Position numbers and translations under genes: made by a program | Shown: positions 14,791 through 24,358 of the stretch, in pieces | Numbering within the stretch: position 1 is the first letter of the stretch | Layout: every line of letters starts with the position of its first letter | Assembly: GCF_014199215.1 (NCBI RefSeq) | Contig: NZ_JACIJC010000005.1 | Coordinates: 248,001-312,000, forward strand | Source: Sphingobium boeckii | GTDB taxonomy: Bacteria; Pseudomonadota; Alphaproteobacteria; Sphingomonadales; Sphingomonadaceae | Reading direction: 5' to 3' | DNA: 64,000 nucleotides | Notes under the pieces: generated by a model | Seen by the model: only the letters and a program-made list of their open reading frames with translations | Databases searched by the model: none | What the model was told of the DNA's origin: nothing

Positions 14791-17007
14791 ATGCGGACAT
14801 TATGGCTGAGTGCGGCAACGCTTTTTCTGATGACGGCGGAAACCCCCGCAATGGCTGAGCCGGTTCAGCCCCCACTTACCCTAGAACGCATCTTCGCCAG
14901 CCCGGATCTGAACGGCCCGCGCCCGCGCGCGCTGAAGATCGCGCCCGATGGCTCGGTGGTGACGCTGCTGCGCAACCGGCCTGACGACCGCGACCGCTAT
15001 GATCTCTGGACGATCGATACGACCAGCGGCAAGGCGAAGATGCTGGTCGATTCCGAGAAGATCGGGAGCGGGGCAGAGATTTCCGAAGCCGAAAAGATGA
15101 AGCGCGAGCGCGCGCGGATCGGGGGAACCAAGGGCATCGTCGATTATAGCTGGGCACCAGACAGCCAGGCGCTGCTGGTGCCGATCGACGGAGATCTGTT
15201 TCTGGCGTCGCGCGACGGCGATGTCCGTCGCCTGACCGAAACGCAAGGGACAGAGCTTGATGCCACGATCAGCCCCAAGGGCGGGTTTATCTCCTTCGTG
15301 CGCGATGCCGATCTTTGGGCGCTTGACCTGAAAAGTGGCAAGGAGCGCAGGCTGACCGTCGACGGCGGAGATGCAATCACCTGGGGCGTCGCCGAATTCG
15401 TGGCGCAGGAAGAGATGCACCGCACGCGCGGCCATTGGTGGTCGCCCGATGACAGTCATATCGCGGTGGCGCGGGTGGATGAGAGCGGCGTGATGATGAT
15501 CAGCCGCGCGGCGATCGGGGCCGATGGCACGAAGCTCTACGAACAGCGCTATCCCCGCGCCGGCACGCCCAATGCCAAGGTGGATCTCTATGTGATGCGC
15601 GCCGACGGATCGCAGGCCTATAAGCTCGATCTGGATGATGCGCCCGATCATTATCTCGCTCGCGTCAATTGGGCACCCGATGGCAAGGCACTCTATGTGC
15701 AATGGCAAAATCGCGCGCAGACCGCACTCAAACTGCTGAAAGTGGATATCTCGACCGGCAAGATCACCGTCGTGATCGAGGAGAATGCAAAAAGCTGGAT
15801 CAACCTCCACGATAATCTGCGCCTGTTGAACGACGGCAGCCTGATCTGGTCGTCCGAACGCAGCGGCTACAATCATCTCTATCACTGGAAGCATGGTGCC
15901 CTGACCCCGCTGACCAGCGGCGATTGGATGGTCAGGGATGTGGCCGGGGTCGATCAGGCCAGAGGGCGCGTTTTCTTCACGGGCAATCGCGAGACGCCTT
16001 TAGAACAGCATCTCTATGCGGTGGACATCGCAAAGCCTGGAATCGTCTCGCGGCTGACCGACGCGGGAACATGGAACAGCGCTGTAATGGATGGCAAGGG
16101 CAGCCGCGCGATCATCACGCGTTCAAGCCCCACCCAGCCCGAGCAGGTTTATCTGGCCGATGCCGCGGGCAAAAGGCTCGCCTGGATCGAGCACAATGCG
16201 CTGACGGGCGCGCATCCCTATACGCCGTTCGTGGCGGATCATGTGGCACCGCAATTCGGCACGATCACGGCGGCCGATGGCTCCATCCTGCACACCAAAT
16301 TGCTGACGCCTAGGATGGAGCCCGGCAAACGCTATCCCGTGTTCGTTCAGGTCTATGGCGGGCCGGGCGGGGGGCGTCAGGTGACGGCGGCATGGGGCGG
16401 CGCGCTTCAGCAATATCTGGTCGACAAGGGCTGGATCGTGTTTTCGGTGGATGGGCGCGGCACACCCGATCGCGGCCAGGCTTTCGAGAGCCAGATCCAC
16501 CGGGCCATGGGCAGTGTCGAGGTGCAGGATCAATTGGCGGGTGTGGCGTGGCTGAAAAGCCAGGCTTTCGTCGATCCCGACAGAATCGCGGTCTATGGCT
16601 GGTCCTATGGCGGTTATATGACGTTGAAACTGCTCGAAGCGGCTCCGGGTGCTTTTGCGGCGGGTGTGGCGGGTGCACCGGTGACGAAATGGGAGCTTTA
16701 CGACACCCATTATACCGAGCGCTATATGGGCAATCCCTTGACCGATCCTGCGGTTTACATCCGTTCCGGAGCCATATCGGACGCAATAAGGATTGCGGAC
16801 CCGCTGCTGCTGATCCACGGCATGGCGGACGATAATGTGCTGTTCGAAAATTCGACCGCGCTGATGGCGGCGTTGCAGGAAGCGGCGCACCCGTTCGAGA
16901 CGATGGTCTATCCTGGTCAGACCCATCGACTGGCGGGCGAGGGGGTGAACCTCCATCTGTGGAAGACGATCGAAGCTTTTCTGGCGCGGCAGACGGCGCG
17001 GGATTAG
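14791..17007 (+). CDS. Exported S9B dipeptidyl peptidase IV
   Basis: 738 aa. Residues 1-22 form a signal peptide ending A-M-A. The N-terminal beta-propeller carries the S9B glutamate motif (E-F-V-A-Q-E-E-M-H-R), which binds the substrate amino end. The C-terminal alpha/beta-hydrolase domain has nucleophile Ser605 in G-W-S-Y-G-G, Asp680 in A-D-D-N-V and His712 in Q-T-H-R. It should release X-Pro or X-Ala dipeptides in the periplasm. It has its own transcription unit after the rplS terminator. Confidence 0.93.
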   Translation: MRTLWLSAATLFLMTAETPAMAEPVQPPLTLERIFASPDLNGPRPRALKIAPDGSVVTLLRNRPDDRDRYDLWTIDTTSGKAKMLVDSEKIGSGAEISEAEKMKRERARIGGTKGIVDYSWAPDSQALLVPIDGDLFLASRDGDVRRLTETQGTELDATISPKGGFISFVRDADLWALDLKSGKERRLTVDGGDAITWGVAEFVAQEEMHRTRGHWWSPDDSHIAVARVDESGVMMISRAAIGADGTKLYEQRYPRAGTPNAKVDLYVMRADGSQAYKLDLDDAPDHYLARVNWAPDGKALYVQWQNRAQTALKLLKVDISTGKITVVIEENAKSWINLHDNLRLLNDGSLIWSSERSGYNHLYHWKHGALTPLTSGDWMVRDVAGVDQARGRVFFTGNRETPLEQHLYAVDIAKPGIVSRLTDAGTWNSAVMDGKGSRAIITRSSPTQPEQVYLADAAGKRLAWIEHNALTGAHPYTPFVADHVAPQFGTITAADGSILHTKLLTPRMEPGKRYPVFVQVYGGPGGGRQVTAAWGGALQQYLVDKGWIVFSVDGRGTPDRGQAFESQIHRAMGSVEVQDQLAGVAWLKSQAFVDPDRIAVYGWSYGGYMTLKLLEAAPGAFAAGVAGAPVTKWELYDTHYTERYMGNPLTDPAVYIRSGAISDAIRIADPLLLIHGMADDNVLFENSTALMAALQEAAHPFETMVYPGQTHRLAGEGVNLHLWKTIEAFLARQTARD

Positions 17008-17083
17008 CGATCGTCTGCTGGATAGGATTGCGCACTGGTTCGTTATCTAATCTTCACTGAAGCTGTTTGCGTAAGGATATATC

Positions 17084-18088
17084 TTGTCGGGCATGACGGC
17101 TGATCCGAAACTGAACGACGAACCCGCACGCATTGCGGCACTGCACCGCTATGAGGTGCTCGATACTCCTGCCGAAGCGCCGTTCGACAAGATCACCAAT
17201 CTGGTGCGCGCGGTTCTGGGCGTGCCGATTTCAGCGGTGTCGCTGATTGATTCAGACCGGCAATGGTTCAAATCGCACCCTGGGATCGACGCGGAAGAGA
17301 CGACCAGAGACATTGCTTTTTGCGATCACACCATTCGATCGCGCAATCCGTTGATCGTGGCGGATGCCAGCCTGGATGATCGGTTCAAAGGCAACCCACT
17401 GGTGATGGGGGATCCCAATATCGGAAGCTATGCGGGTGTTCCGCTGGAGACACCGGATGGCTATAATATAGGCTCGCTTTGCGCGATCGATACGCGCCCG
17501 CGTCATTTCGATCCCGCGCAGATTGACGTGCTCAAACGCCTGGCCGCTCTGGTGGTCGATCAACTGGAATTGCGCCGTATCGCCGAGCGCGATTATCTCA
17601 CCGGCGCACTCACCCGTCGAGCCTTCGTGGCGGAACTCGATCGCGCGATCGCGCTGCACAAAAGGCATGAGCGTCCCGCAGCGCTGGTGCTGATCGATAT
17701 CGATCATTTCAAGGCGGTGAACGACAGCCACGGTCATCCGGCAGGAGATCGGGCGATCTGCGCTTTGGTCGATTGCGTAAGCGGCATGAAGCGGCCGAGC
17801 GATGTCTTCGGCCGGATTGGCGGAGAGGAATTTGGGCTGCTGCTGCCAGAAACATCCCAGAGCGACGCCTTCCAGGCGGCCGAACGCTATCGGGAAGCCG
17901 TGGTTGAACTGATCGTGGCCAATGGCGAGCCATTCGGGCTGACGGCGAGCTTCGGCGTGGCCGGGCTGATGGATGCGGATAGCGAACTCTGGTTCGAGCG
18001 GGCCGATGGTGCGCTTTACGATGCCAAGAGATCGGGGCGGAACCGCGTTTGTGTAGCGAAGCCGGAACTGGATCGCACCACAGCCTGA
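17084..18088 (+). CDS. GAF-GGDEF diguanylate cyclase
   Basis: 334 aa from a TTG at 17084 spaced 7 nt after AAGGAT; an ATG at 17093 is an alternative. Residues of about 10-165 form a GAF domain of the type R-I-A-A-L-H-R-Y-E-V-L-D-T with R-Q-W-F-K-S. The GGDEF domain (about 170-325) has D-Y-L-T-G-A-L-T-R-R, D-I-D-H-F-K, and an intact G-G-E-E-F. No TM segments, so it is cytoplasmic; it probably makes c-di-GMP in response to a GAF ligand that cannot be named. Confidence 0.93.
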   Translation: MSGMTADPKLNDEPARIAALHRYEVLDTPAEAPFDKITNLVRAVLGVPISAVSLIDSDRQWFKSHPGIDAEETTRDIAFCDHTIRSRNPLIVADASLDDRFKGNPLVMGDPNIGSYAGVPLETPDGYNIGSLCAIDTRPRHFDPAQIDVLKRLAALVVDQLELRRIAERDYLTGALTRRAFVAELDRAIALHKRHERPAALVLIDIDHFKAVNDSHGHPAGDRAICALVDCVSGMKRPSDVFGRIGGEEFGLLLPETSQSDAFQAAERYREAVVELIVANGEPFGLTASFGVAGLMDADSELWFERADGALYDAKRSGRNRVCVAKPELDRTTA

Positions 18089-18169
18089 CCCCCATTTTGC
18101 GCGCTGACACTGGACAATTGCGGCAGGCGCGCTAGATCGCGCTTCTCGCTTAATTGGAGTGCGTGAATA

Positions 18170-19198
18170 ATGGGCTACCGGGTGGTGGTTGCCGGTGCGA
18201 CCGGCAATGTCGGGCGTGAAATGCTGAACATTCTGGCGGAACGCGAATTTCCGCTGGACGAACTGGCCGTGCTGGCATCAGCGCGCAGCCAGGGTGACGA
18301 GATTGATTTCGGCGAAACCGGCCGCAAATACAAGATTCAGAATATCGAGCATTTCGATCCCAAGGGCTGGGACATGGCGCTGTTCGCCATCGGCTCCGAA
18401 GCGACCGCGATCTATGCGCCCAAATTCGCCGCCGCCGGCTGCACCGTGATCGACAATTCGTCGCTTTATCGGATGGACCCCGATGTGCCGCTGATCGTGC
18501 CCGAGGTGAATCCGGAAGCGATCGACGGTTACAAGAAGCGCAATATCATCGCGAATCCGAATTGCTCGACCGCGCAGATGGTGGTGGCATTGAAGCCCCT
18601 GCATGACGCCGCGAAGATCAAGCGCGTAGTGGTCTCCACCTATCAGTCCGTATCCGGCGCCGGCAAGCAAGGCATGGACGAACTGTTCGAGCAGAGCCGC
18701 AACATCTTCGTCGGTCAGGCCGTTGAGCCGCGCAAATTCACCAAGCAGATCGCGTTCAACGTGATTCCGCATATCGACAGCTTCCTGGATGATGGCTTCA
18801 CCAAGGAAGAATGGAAGATGGTGGTGGAGACCAAGAAGATCCTCGATCCCAAGATCAAGGTCGTCGCCACCTGCGTGCGCGTGCCCGTGTTCGTCGGCCA
18901 TTCGGAAGCGATCAACATCGAGTTCGAGGATGAAATCTCCGCCAAGCAGGCGCAGGCGATCCTGCGCGAGGCACCCGGCGTGATGCTGATCGACAAGCGC
19001 GAGGACGGCGGATACGTGACGCCGATCGAAAGCGTGGGCGAATATGCCACGTTCATCAGCCGCGTGCGCGAAGATCCGACCGTGGACAGCGGCCTTGTGC
19101 TGTGGTGCGTGTCTGACAATTTGCGTAAAGGTGCCGCGCTGAACGCGGTGCAGATCGCCGAATTGCTCGGGCGCAGGCATTTGCAGAAAGCGGCCTGA
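18170..19198 (+). CDS. asd: Aspartate-semialdehyde dehydrogenase
   Basis: 342 aa. NADP-binding G-A-T-G-N-V-G-R-E lies at the N-terminus. The catalytic Cys132 is in N-P-N-C-S-T, followed by Y-Q-S-V-S-G-A-G. It reduces aspartyl phosphate to aspartate semialdehyde, the branch point to lysine/DAP, threonine and methionine. A terminator follows. Confidence 0.97.
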   Translation: MGYRVVVAGATGNVGREMLNILAEREFPLDELAVLASARSQGDEIDFGETGRKYKIQNIEHFDPKGWDMALFAIGSEATAIYAPKFAAAGCTVIDNSSLYRMDPDVPLIVPEVNPEAIDGYKKRNIIANPNCSTAQMVVALKPLHDAAKIKRVVVSTYQSVSGAGKQGMDELFEQSRNIFVGQAVEPRKFTKQIAFNVIPHIDSFLDDGFTKEEWKMVVETKKILDPKIKVVATCVRVPVFVGHSEAINIEFEDEISAKQAQAILREAPGVMLIDKREDGGYVTPIESVGEYATFISRVREDPTVDSGLVLWCVSDNLRKGAALNAVQIAELLGRRHLQKAA

Positions 19199-19221
19199 GC
19201 CACCCTGCTTCATAACGAATC

Positions 19222-19256
19222 AACCCCGGCCGGCGATCAACCGGCCGGGGTTTTTC
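19222..19256 (+). terminator. Rho-independent terminator after asd
   Basis: A perfect 12-bp stem (AACCCCGGCCGG / CCGGCCGGGGTT) with a 7-nt loop is followed by TTTTT on the plus strand. The convergent PEP-CTERM gene ends just beyond it. Confidence 0.92.
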
Positions 19257-19260
19257 ATGG

Positions 19261-19977
19261 TCAGGCGAAGCGGACCGACACCTTGGCCTTGCGGCGCATT
19301 GCGCCACCGACGAAGCCGAAGCCGGTGATCATCATCGCCCAGGTGGCGGGTTCAGGCACGGCGGCGACCTGATCGAGCGTGACGTTATCGAAATATTGGC
19401 CGCGCACGTCCTTTGCCGGGCCATAGGGACGCACAACCTGAAGCTGGAGCGTGTGCTGCCCTGCGCTCAGATTGGTCGAGAATGACAGGGTATTGCGGGT
19501 TGTGCCCGCGACTGTCGTGCCGAAATCATAGGCATCCAGCGCGACGCCATCGAGCAGGACGCTGAAGATGCCGCCCGTGTCGGTGCGCGTTCCCCAGAAG
19601 GCGATATCGGCGGTAAAGGTGGCGAGCCCTGCCAGCGATGTGAAGATCTGCGAAACGCCGCCGCCTTCGTAATTCTGACCAAAGAACTGGCCAGGGCGGG
19701 TCTGATATTCGCCGGCGTTCAGCCACAGCGCGTTTGAGGTGCCCGAACCCGTGACATTGAACGACGCCGTTTCGGCCTGTTGCACGGTGTAAGGCGATCC
19801 GCCCGAATTGGGCGTGGTGGGCGAGATCGTGCCGTAATCCACGCTGGTGACATAGGATGTCCAGCCCGTGAGGCCGCTGCTGAAATTGCCGTTCTGCAGC
19901 AATTCCGTGGCGTGCGCCGGCATCGCGGTCGCGGCCAGCGTCAGCGCGAACGCTGATAATAAGACCCTGTTTTTCAT
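19261..19977 (-). CDS. PEPxxWA-CTERM sorted exported protein
   Basis: 238 aa. A signal peptide (M-K-N-R-V-L-L-S-A-F-A-L, cleaved near A-H-A) precedes a beta-rich body that starts L-L-Q-N-G-N-F-S-S-G-L-T-G-W, as in carbohydrate-binding-like secreted proteins. The C-terminus has V-P-E-P-A-T-W-A-M-M, a TM helix and the basic tail M-R-R-K-A-K. This PEP-CTERM signal is processed by an exosortase, which is not in this window. The body's function is unknown. A near-CtrA-type box lies upstream at 20072-20086. Confidence 0.9.
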   Translation of the reverse strand: MKNRVLLSAFALTLAATAMPAHATELLQNGNFSSGLTGWTSYVTSVDYGTISPTTPNSGGSPYTVQQAETASFNVTGSGTSNALWLNAGEYQTRPGQFFGQNYEGGGVSQIFTSLAGLATFTADIAFWGTRTDTGGIFSVLLDGVALDAYDFGTTVAGTTRNTLSFSTNLSAGQHTLQLQVVRPYGPAKDVRGQYFDNVTLDQVAAVPEPATWAMMITGFGFVGGAMRRKAKVSVRFA

Positions 19978-20071
19978 GACGTGATAACTCCGATGGACAA
20001 TGGATACGCATCTCCGAAGGCATCGCTTCAGAAACCGTCCGATCGGATACTTTTCACGCTTTCGTGACTCG

Positions 20072-20086
20072 TTAGTGAAGAATTAA
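20072..20086. promoter_or_regulatory. Near-consensus CtrA-type box (TTAG-N7-TTAA)
   Basis: TTAG, 7 bases, TTAA lies 95 nt before the PEP-CTERM start. The CtrA consensus is TTAA-N7-TTAA, so 7 of 8 positions match. The stretch is AT-rich, so chance cannot be excluded. Confidence 0.3.
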
Positions 20087-20256
20087 CTTTGTTTTCAAGA
20101 CTGTGTCAGCGCTGTCCGATTTTGGCACGCTCGCCAACGTGCGGGCGGGTGATGACGATGGCGAGGCGTTGTTCCGAACACGCAAAAGGCCATGGTTCCG
20201 ATCCGGCTTGAAGCTATCATGGCAGGCGCGTGGATTTGGATGAAGGAGCGCCAGAG

Positions 20257-20508
20257 ATGAACCGGACCATGACCGGCGGATGCCAGTGCGGCACGCCGCT
20301 GGGCTTTGCCTTTCCCGATGGCGAGACTGTAGATCTCACCGTGGGGAGTTTCGATGATCCATCGCATTTCCGCCCGGTCCATCATTTCGGCGTGGAAAGT
20401 CTGCACGAAGCCTGGATCGACACAGCGGATTTGCCGCGCTACCGCGCGGACGAGTATGACGCCCTCAATGAACGCTGGATCAGAGCCATTGGCACACGCC
20501 CCGATTAA
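20257..20508 (+). pseudogene. GFA-family (CENP-V fold) gene with internal deletion
   Basis: 83 aa from the ATG at 20257, preceded by AAGGAGCG. The N-terminus M-T-G-G-C-Q-C-G is the first zinc motif of GFA-family proteins, which normally run to about 130 residues. It continues directly as C-G-T-P-L-G-F-A-F, which belongs to the third Cys motif far downstream in full-length members. The middle, with the C-x-C-x-x-C cluster, is missing. The reading frame is intact, and the tail (F-R-P-V-H-H-F-G-V-E-S-L-H) is conserved. The product would lack most metal ligands and is probably inactive. Confidence 0.78.
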
Positions 20509-21256
20509 AACCGAACGCCATCATTTCACCGGACCGGGCGGTGTCGCACTCGCCTGGCACGAAATGGGCGAGGGGCATCCGCTGATCCTGATCCATGGCT
20601 ATTTCTCCAACGCGCAGACCAATTGGGTGCGCTATGGCCATGCCGCGCTGATCGCCGCCGCCGGCTTTCGGGTGATCATGCCCGATCTGCGGGGGCATGG
20701 AGACAGCGCCAAGCCGCATGATGCCGCTTCTTATCCGCCCGATATCCTGGCGGCAGACGGCTTTGCGCTGATCGCGCATCTGGGCCTGACCGATTATGAT
20801 CTGGCGGGCTATTCGCTGGGCGGGCGCACCGTGACGCGGATGCTGGCCCAGGGGGCCAGTCCGCGCCGCGCCATATTGTGCGGCATGGGACTGGACGGGA
20901 TATTGAACACGGGCGGGCGCGGCGGATATTTTCACAATGTGCTGACCAATTTGGGCAGCTTCGCGCGCGGATCGAGCGAATGGCTCACCGAAGCGTTTCT
21001 GAAAACCACCAAGGGCGATCCGCAAGCCCTGCTGCTGATCCTGAACACCTTTGTCGATACCACGCGCGCCGAACTGGCGGCGATCCGATGCGATGTATTG
21101 GTCGTGACGGGGGAGGATGACGATGACAATGGTTCGGGAGCGGAACTGGCCGCGGCGATCCCCGGCGCGCGGTTTGCCAGCATCCCCGGCAACCACATGA
21201 GCGCCGTTACCAAGCCCGAACTTGGCGCGGAAATTCTTGCGTTTCTGGTGGCTTGA
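20468..21256 (+). CDS. Alpha/beta hydrolase
   Basis: About 262 aa from the ATG at 20468; a TTG at 20489 is also possible, and both overlap the GFA remnant. Hydrolase motifs: oxyanion region I-H-G-Y-F-S, D-L-R-G-H-G-D-S, nucleophile Ser in G-Y-S-L-G-G, a late Asp in G-E-D-D-D, and His in P-G-N-H-M-S. Substrate cannot be told. The overlap suggests coupled translation with the upstream GFA gene. Confidence 0.85.
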   Translation: MNAGSEPLAHAPIKTERHHFTGPGGVALAWHEMGEGHPLILIHGYFSNAQTNWVRYGHAALIAAAGFRVIMPDLRGHGDSAKPHDAASYPPDILAADGFALIAHLGLTDYDLAGYSLGGRTVTRMLAQGASPRRAILCGMGLDGILNTGGRGGYFHNVLTNLGSFARGSSEWLTEAFLKTTKGDPQALLLILNTFVDTTRAELAAIRCDVLVVTGEDDDDNGSGAELAAAIPGARFASIPGNHMSAVTKPELGAEILAFLVA

Positions 21257-21315
21257 CCATCCGCCGGGGCCGGTCCAGTCTGGCTGCAAGACGATGTTCC
21301 AAGGGGTTCAATTCC

Positions 21316-23157
21316 ATGAAAGTCATGATTTCAGCACTTGCGCTGGCCACCATGCTGGCGAGCGCCGGGCCTGTTTTTGCCAAAAAGGCCGACACGCCCG
21401 TCTCCGAAGCCGCCAAGGCACCCACGCCGGTCGATGTGGACCGCTTCCTCGCCGCCGCGGAGAAGGAGCTTTACGATTATACCGTGGACGCGAGCCGCAC
21501 AGCCTGGGTCAACAACACCTATATCACCGATGACACGGACGCGCTGGCCGCTGAGAGCGGCGCCGAGGGGACGGAGAAGGCGGTGCGGCTCGCGCTGGAG
21601 GCGGCGAAATATCAGAAGGTGACGGGGCTTTCCGACGACACCAAGCGCAAGCTGGATATCCTGCGCGGCGGCATCGTGCTGCCCGCGCCGACCACGCCGG
21701 GCGCTGCGACCGAACTTAACCAGATCGCAACGCGGCTGAACTCAACCTATGGGAAGGGCCGTGGCACGCTGGACGGCAAGGAGATCAACGGCAGCGATAT
21801 CGAAGCGGCCATGGGCGAGAGCCGAGATCCCGCCAAGCTGCAGGAGATGTGGGTAAGCTGGCATGACAATGTCGGCGGCCCGATGCGTGAGGATTATGCC
21901 AAGATGGTCGCCATCGCCAACAAGGGCGCGGTGGAACTGGGCTATAAGGACGTGGGCGCGATGTGGCGCTCGCAATATGACATGCCGGCGGATGAATTCG
22001 CCAAGCTGACCGACAGGCTGTGGGCGCAGGTGAAGCCGCTCTATGACGATCTGCATTGCTATACGCGCACCAAATTGAACGAGAAATACGGCGACGAGGT
22101 GCAGGCCAAATCCGGCCCGATCCGCGCCGATCTGCTCGGCAATATGTGGGCGCAGGAATGGGGCAATATCTATGACGTGGTCGCGCCCAAGGGCGCGGGC
22201 GATATCGGTTACGACATTGGCGAACTGCTGGCCAAACGTGGTGATGATCCGATCAAGATGGTGAAGGTGGGAGAGGGTTTCTACAGCTCGCTCGGTTTTT
22301 CGCCCTTGCCCGAGACCTTCTGGAAACGGTCACAATTCACCAAGCCGGCGGATCGCGAAGTGGTGTGCCACGCCTCGGCTTGGGACGTGGACAATAAGGA
22401 CGATCTGCGCATCAAGATGTGCATCAAGGTGAATGCCGATGACTTCATCACCATCCATCACGAGCTTGGCCACAATTATTACCAGCGCGCCTATAACAAG
22501 CAAAGTTTTCTGCATCTGAATGGTGCGAACGATGGCTTTCATGAGGCGATTGGCGATTTCGTCGCGCTTTCGATCACGCCTGATTATCTCGTCAACATCG
22601 GCTTGCTCGATCAGACCAATGTGCCCGCGGAAGACAAGGATATCGGCTTGCTGCTGCGCCAGGCGATGGACAAGGTGGCCTTCCTGCCATTCAGTCTGCT
22701 GGTGGATAAATGGCGTTGGGGTGTGTTCAACGGGACGATCCCGACGCGCTTCTACAACACGGCCTGGACCGATCTGCGCCTGCAATATCAGGGCATCACA
22801 CCCCCGGTGGAGCGCAGCGAGGCGAATTTCGATCCGGGCGCGAAATATCATATTCCTGGCAACACGCCCTATTCGCGCTATTTTCTGGCGCGTATCCTGC
22901 AGTTCCAATTCTACAAGGCCGCCTGCGAGCAGGCCGGATGGACCGGGCCGCTGCATCGCTGCTCCTTTTATGGCAATAAGGAGGTGGGTGCGAAGCTGAA
23001 CAGGATGCTGAAAATGGGGGCGTCCAAGCCCTGGCCCGACGCGCTTGAGGCCTTCACCGGATCACGCGCGATGGATGGCCGCGCGATGCTTGATTATTTC
23101 GCGCCGCTTCAGGCGTGGTTGAAAAAGCAGAATGAAGGCAAGCAGTGCGGCTGGTAA
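21316..23157 (+). CDS. Exported M2-family (ACE-like) peptidyl-dipeptidase
   Basis: 613 aa from the ATG at 21316; the longer frame upstream lacks a signal peptide. The signal peptide (M-K-V-M-I-S-A-L-A-L) ends at V-F-A-K-K. The zinc motif H382-E-L-G-H386 is followed by the third-ligand segment G-F-H-E-A-I-G-D. Length and motifs match bacterial M2 metallopeptidases, which remove C-terminal dipeptides. It lies near the exported DPP-IV, so both may serve periplasmic peptide use. Confidence 0.94.
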   Translation: MKVMISALALATMLASAGPVFAKKADTPVSEAAKAPTPVDVDRFLAAAEKELYDYTVDASRTAWVNNTYITDDTDALAAESGAEGTEKAVRLALEAAKYQKVTGLSDDTKRKLDILRGGIVLPAPTTPGAATELNQIATRLNSTYGKGRGTLDGKEINGSDIEAAMGESRDPAKLQEMWVSWHDNVGGPMREDYAKMVAIANKGAVELGYKDVGAMWRSQYDMPADEFAKLTDRLWAQVKPLYDDLHCYTRTKLNEKYGDEVQAKSGPIRADLLGNMWAQEWGNIYDVVAPKGAGDIGYDIGELLAKRGDDPIKMVKVGEGFYSSLGFSPLPETFWKRSQFTKPADREVVCHASAWDVDNKDDLRIKMCIKVNADDFITIHHELGHNYYQRAYNKQSFLHLNGANDGFHEAIGDFVALSITPDYLVNIGLLDQTNVPAEDKDIGLLLRQAMDKVAFLPFSLLVDKWRWGVFNGTIPTRFYNTAWTDLRLQYQGITPPVERSEANFDPGAKYHIPGNTPYSRYFLARILQFQFYKAACEQAGWTGPLHRCSFYGNKEVGAKLNRMLKMGASKPWPDALEAFTGSRAMDGRAMLDYFAPLQAWLKKQNEGKQCGW

Positions 23158-23199
23158 GATGAAGTCAGGCGCGACCATGGCGGAAGGGCGGACCGGGCG

Positions 23200-24348
23200 T
23201 TGAATATCGCACTCACGAATCTCGCGATCCTGATCAGCACGGCGTTGATGCTGTGTCTCGCGATGAGCCTGTCCTGGCTCTATTTCGGGCGGCAGCGTTA
23301 CGCGCTGATCTGGGCGGTCGCGGCTGGCGGCGGCGCATTGCACTGGACCCTGAATGCCGCCGCTCGCGCATCGGACAACAATGCGGATTGGGTGATGATC
23401 GTCTCCGGCATTTTGGTGGTGATCGATGCCACGCTGGTGGCGGTCGGGAGCCGGGAGCGCACCGGCCTGCCACTCCGCCTGCCACTGTTCGTCAGCCTGG
23501 CGGCGATCGCGATCGCCGGCGTCCTGATGATGGTGCTCATCTATGACAATATCGGGCTGCGCGGCTTCATCACCAACAGCTATTGCGCGATCATGATGGT
23601 CGTGGCGGGCGGGGCTGTGTTTCCGCGGCACCGCGTCGTCTCGGTTCCAGAGATCCTGGTGTTCGTGGTGCTGCTGATTTTCGCATTGCTCTGCATGGCG
23701 CTGGCGATGCTGTCTCTGGGGGCAGGGCGCAGCGGTTCGGGGGCCGGGGCCGACGTGTTTCGGGCAGTGCTCGTGGTCGGTCTGCCCTCGGCCTATTCGG
23801 CGCTGGGCATCGCCATCATGTTTCTGCTCGCCACCGATCTGAACGAGCAGATGAAAGCGCTGATCACGCGCGATCCGCTGACCGGCGTGCTCAACCGACG
23901 CGGCTTTGCGCATCAGGCGAATGCCGCCATCGCCAATGCGCGCCGGCGTCAGCAACCCATTGCGCTGGTCATGACCAATATCGATGGGTTCAAATCTCTG
24001 AATGCCCGGCGCGGCTATCCTTTCGGTGACAGGGTGCTCGCCGGCTTTGCCGATCTGATCTGCACCAACGTGCGCGAGGAAGATGTGGTGGGCCGGACGG
24101 ACGGCAATGTGTTTTCGCTGGTGTTGATCGATTCCGATGCCGATCAGGCGCAGGACGTGGTTGAGCGGGTGCGCCGCGATCTGGCGCTCCTCTCCATCGA
24201 TGGCGAAGCCGATCTTGGTCTAAGCGCCAGCTTCGGCATCGCCTCCGATCTGTCTGACGACATCACCATGGGTTCGCTGGGCAAAAGAGCGGACGATGCG
24301 TTGCAAGGTGCCCGTGTCGCGCGCGCGCATCACGCGATCGCGGCTTGA
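23200..24348 (+). CDS. Membrane protein with degenerate GGDEF domain
   Basis: 382 aa from a TTG at 23200. Six hydrophobic segments (about residues 5-205) form a membrane sensor. The C-terminal domain keeps the frame of a GGDEF domain (R-D-P-L-T-G-V-L-N-R-R-G-F, F-G-D-R-V-L), but the signature is R-T-D-G-N-V-F in place of G-G-D-E-F, so cyclase activity is unlikely. It could bind GTP or c-di-GMP, or act as a partner. The next gene is a clear paralog, 10 nt downstream. Confidence 0.88.
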   Translation: MNIALTNLAILISTALMLCLAMSLSWLYFGRQRYALIWAVAAGGGALHWTLNAAARASDNNADWVMIVSGILVVIDATLVAVGSRERTGLPLRLPLFVSLAAIAIAGVLMMVLIYDNIGLRGFITNSYCAIMMVVAGGAVFPRHRVVSVPEILVFVVLLIFALLCMALAMLSLGAGRSGSGAGADVFRAVLVVGLPSAYSALGIAIMFLLATDLNEQMKALITRDPLTGVLNRRGFAHQANAAIANARRRQQPIALVMTNIDGFKSLNARRGYPFGDRVLAGFADLICTNVREEDVVGRTDGNVFSLVLIDSDADQAQDVVERVRRDLALLSIDGEADLGLSASFGIASDLSDDITMGSLGKRADDALQGARVARAHHAIAA

Positions 24349-24358
24349 GGCCGAGGCA

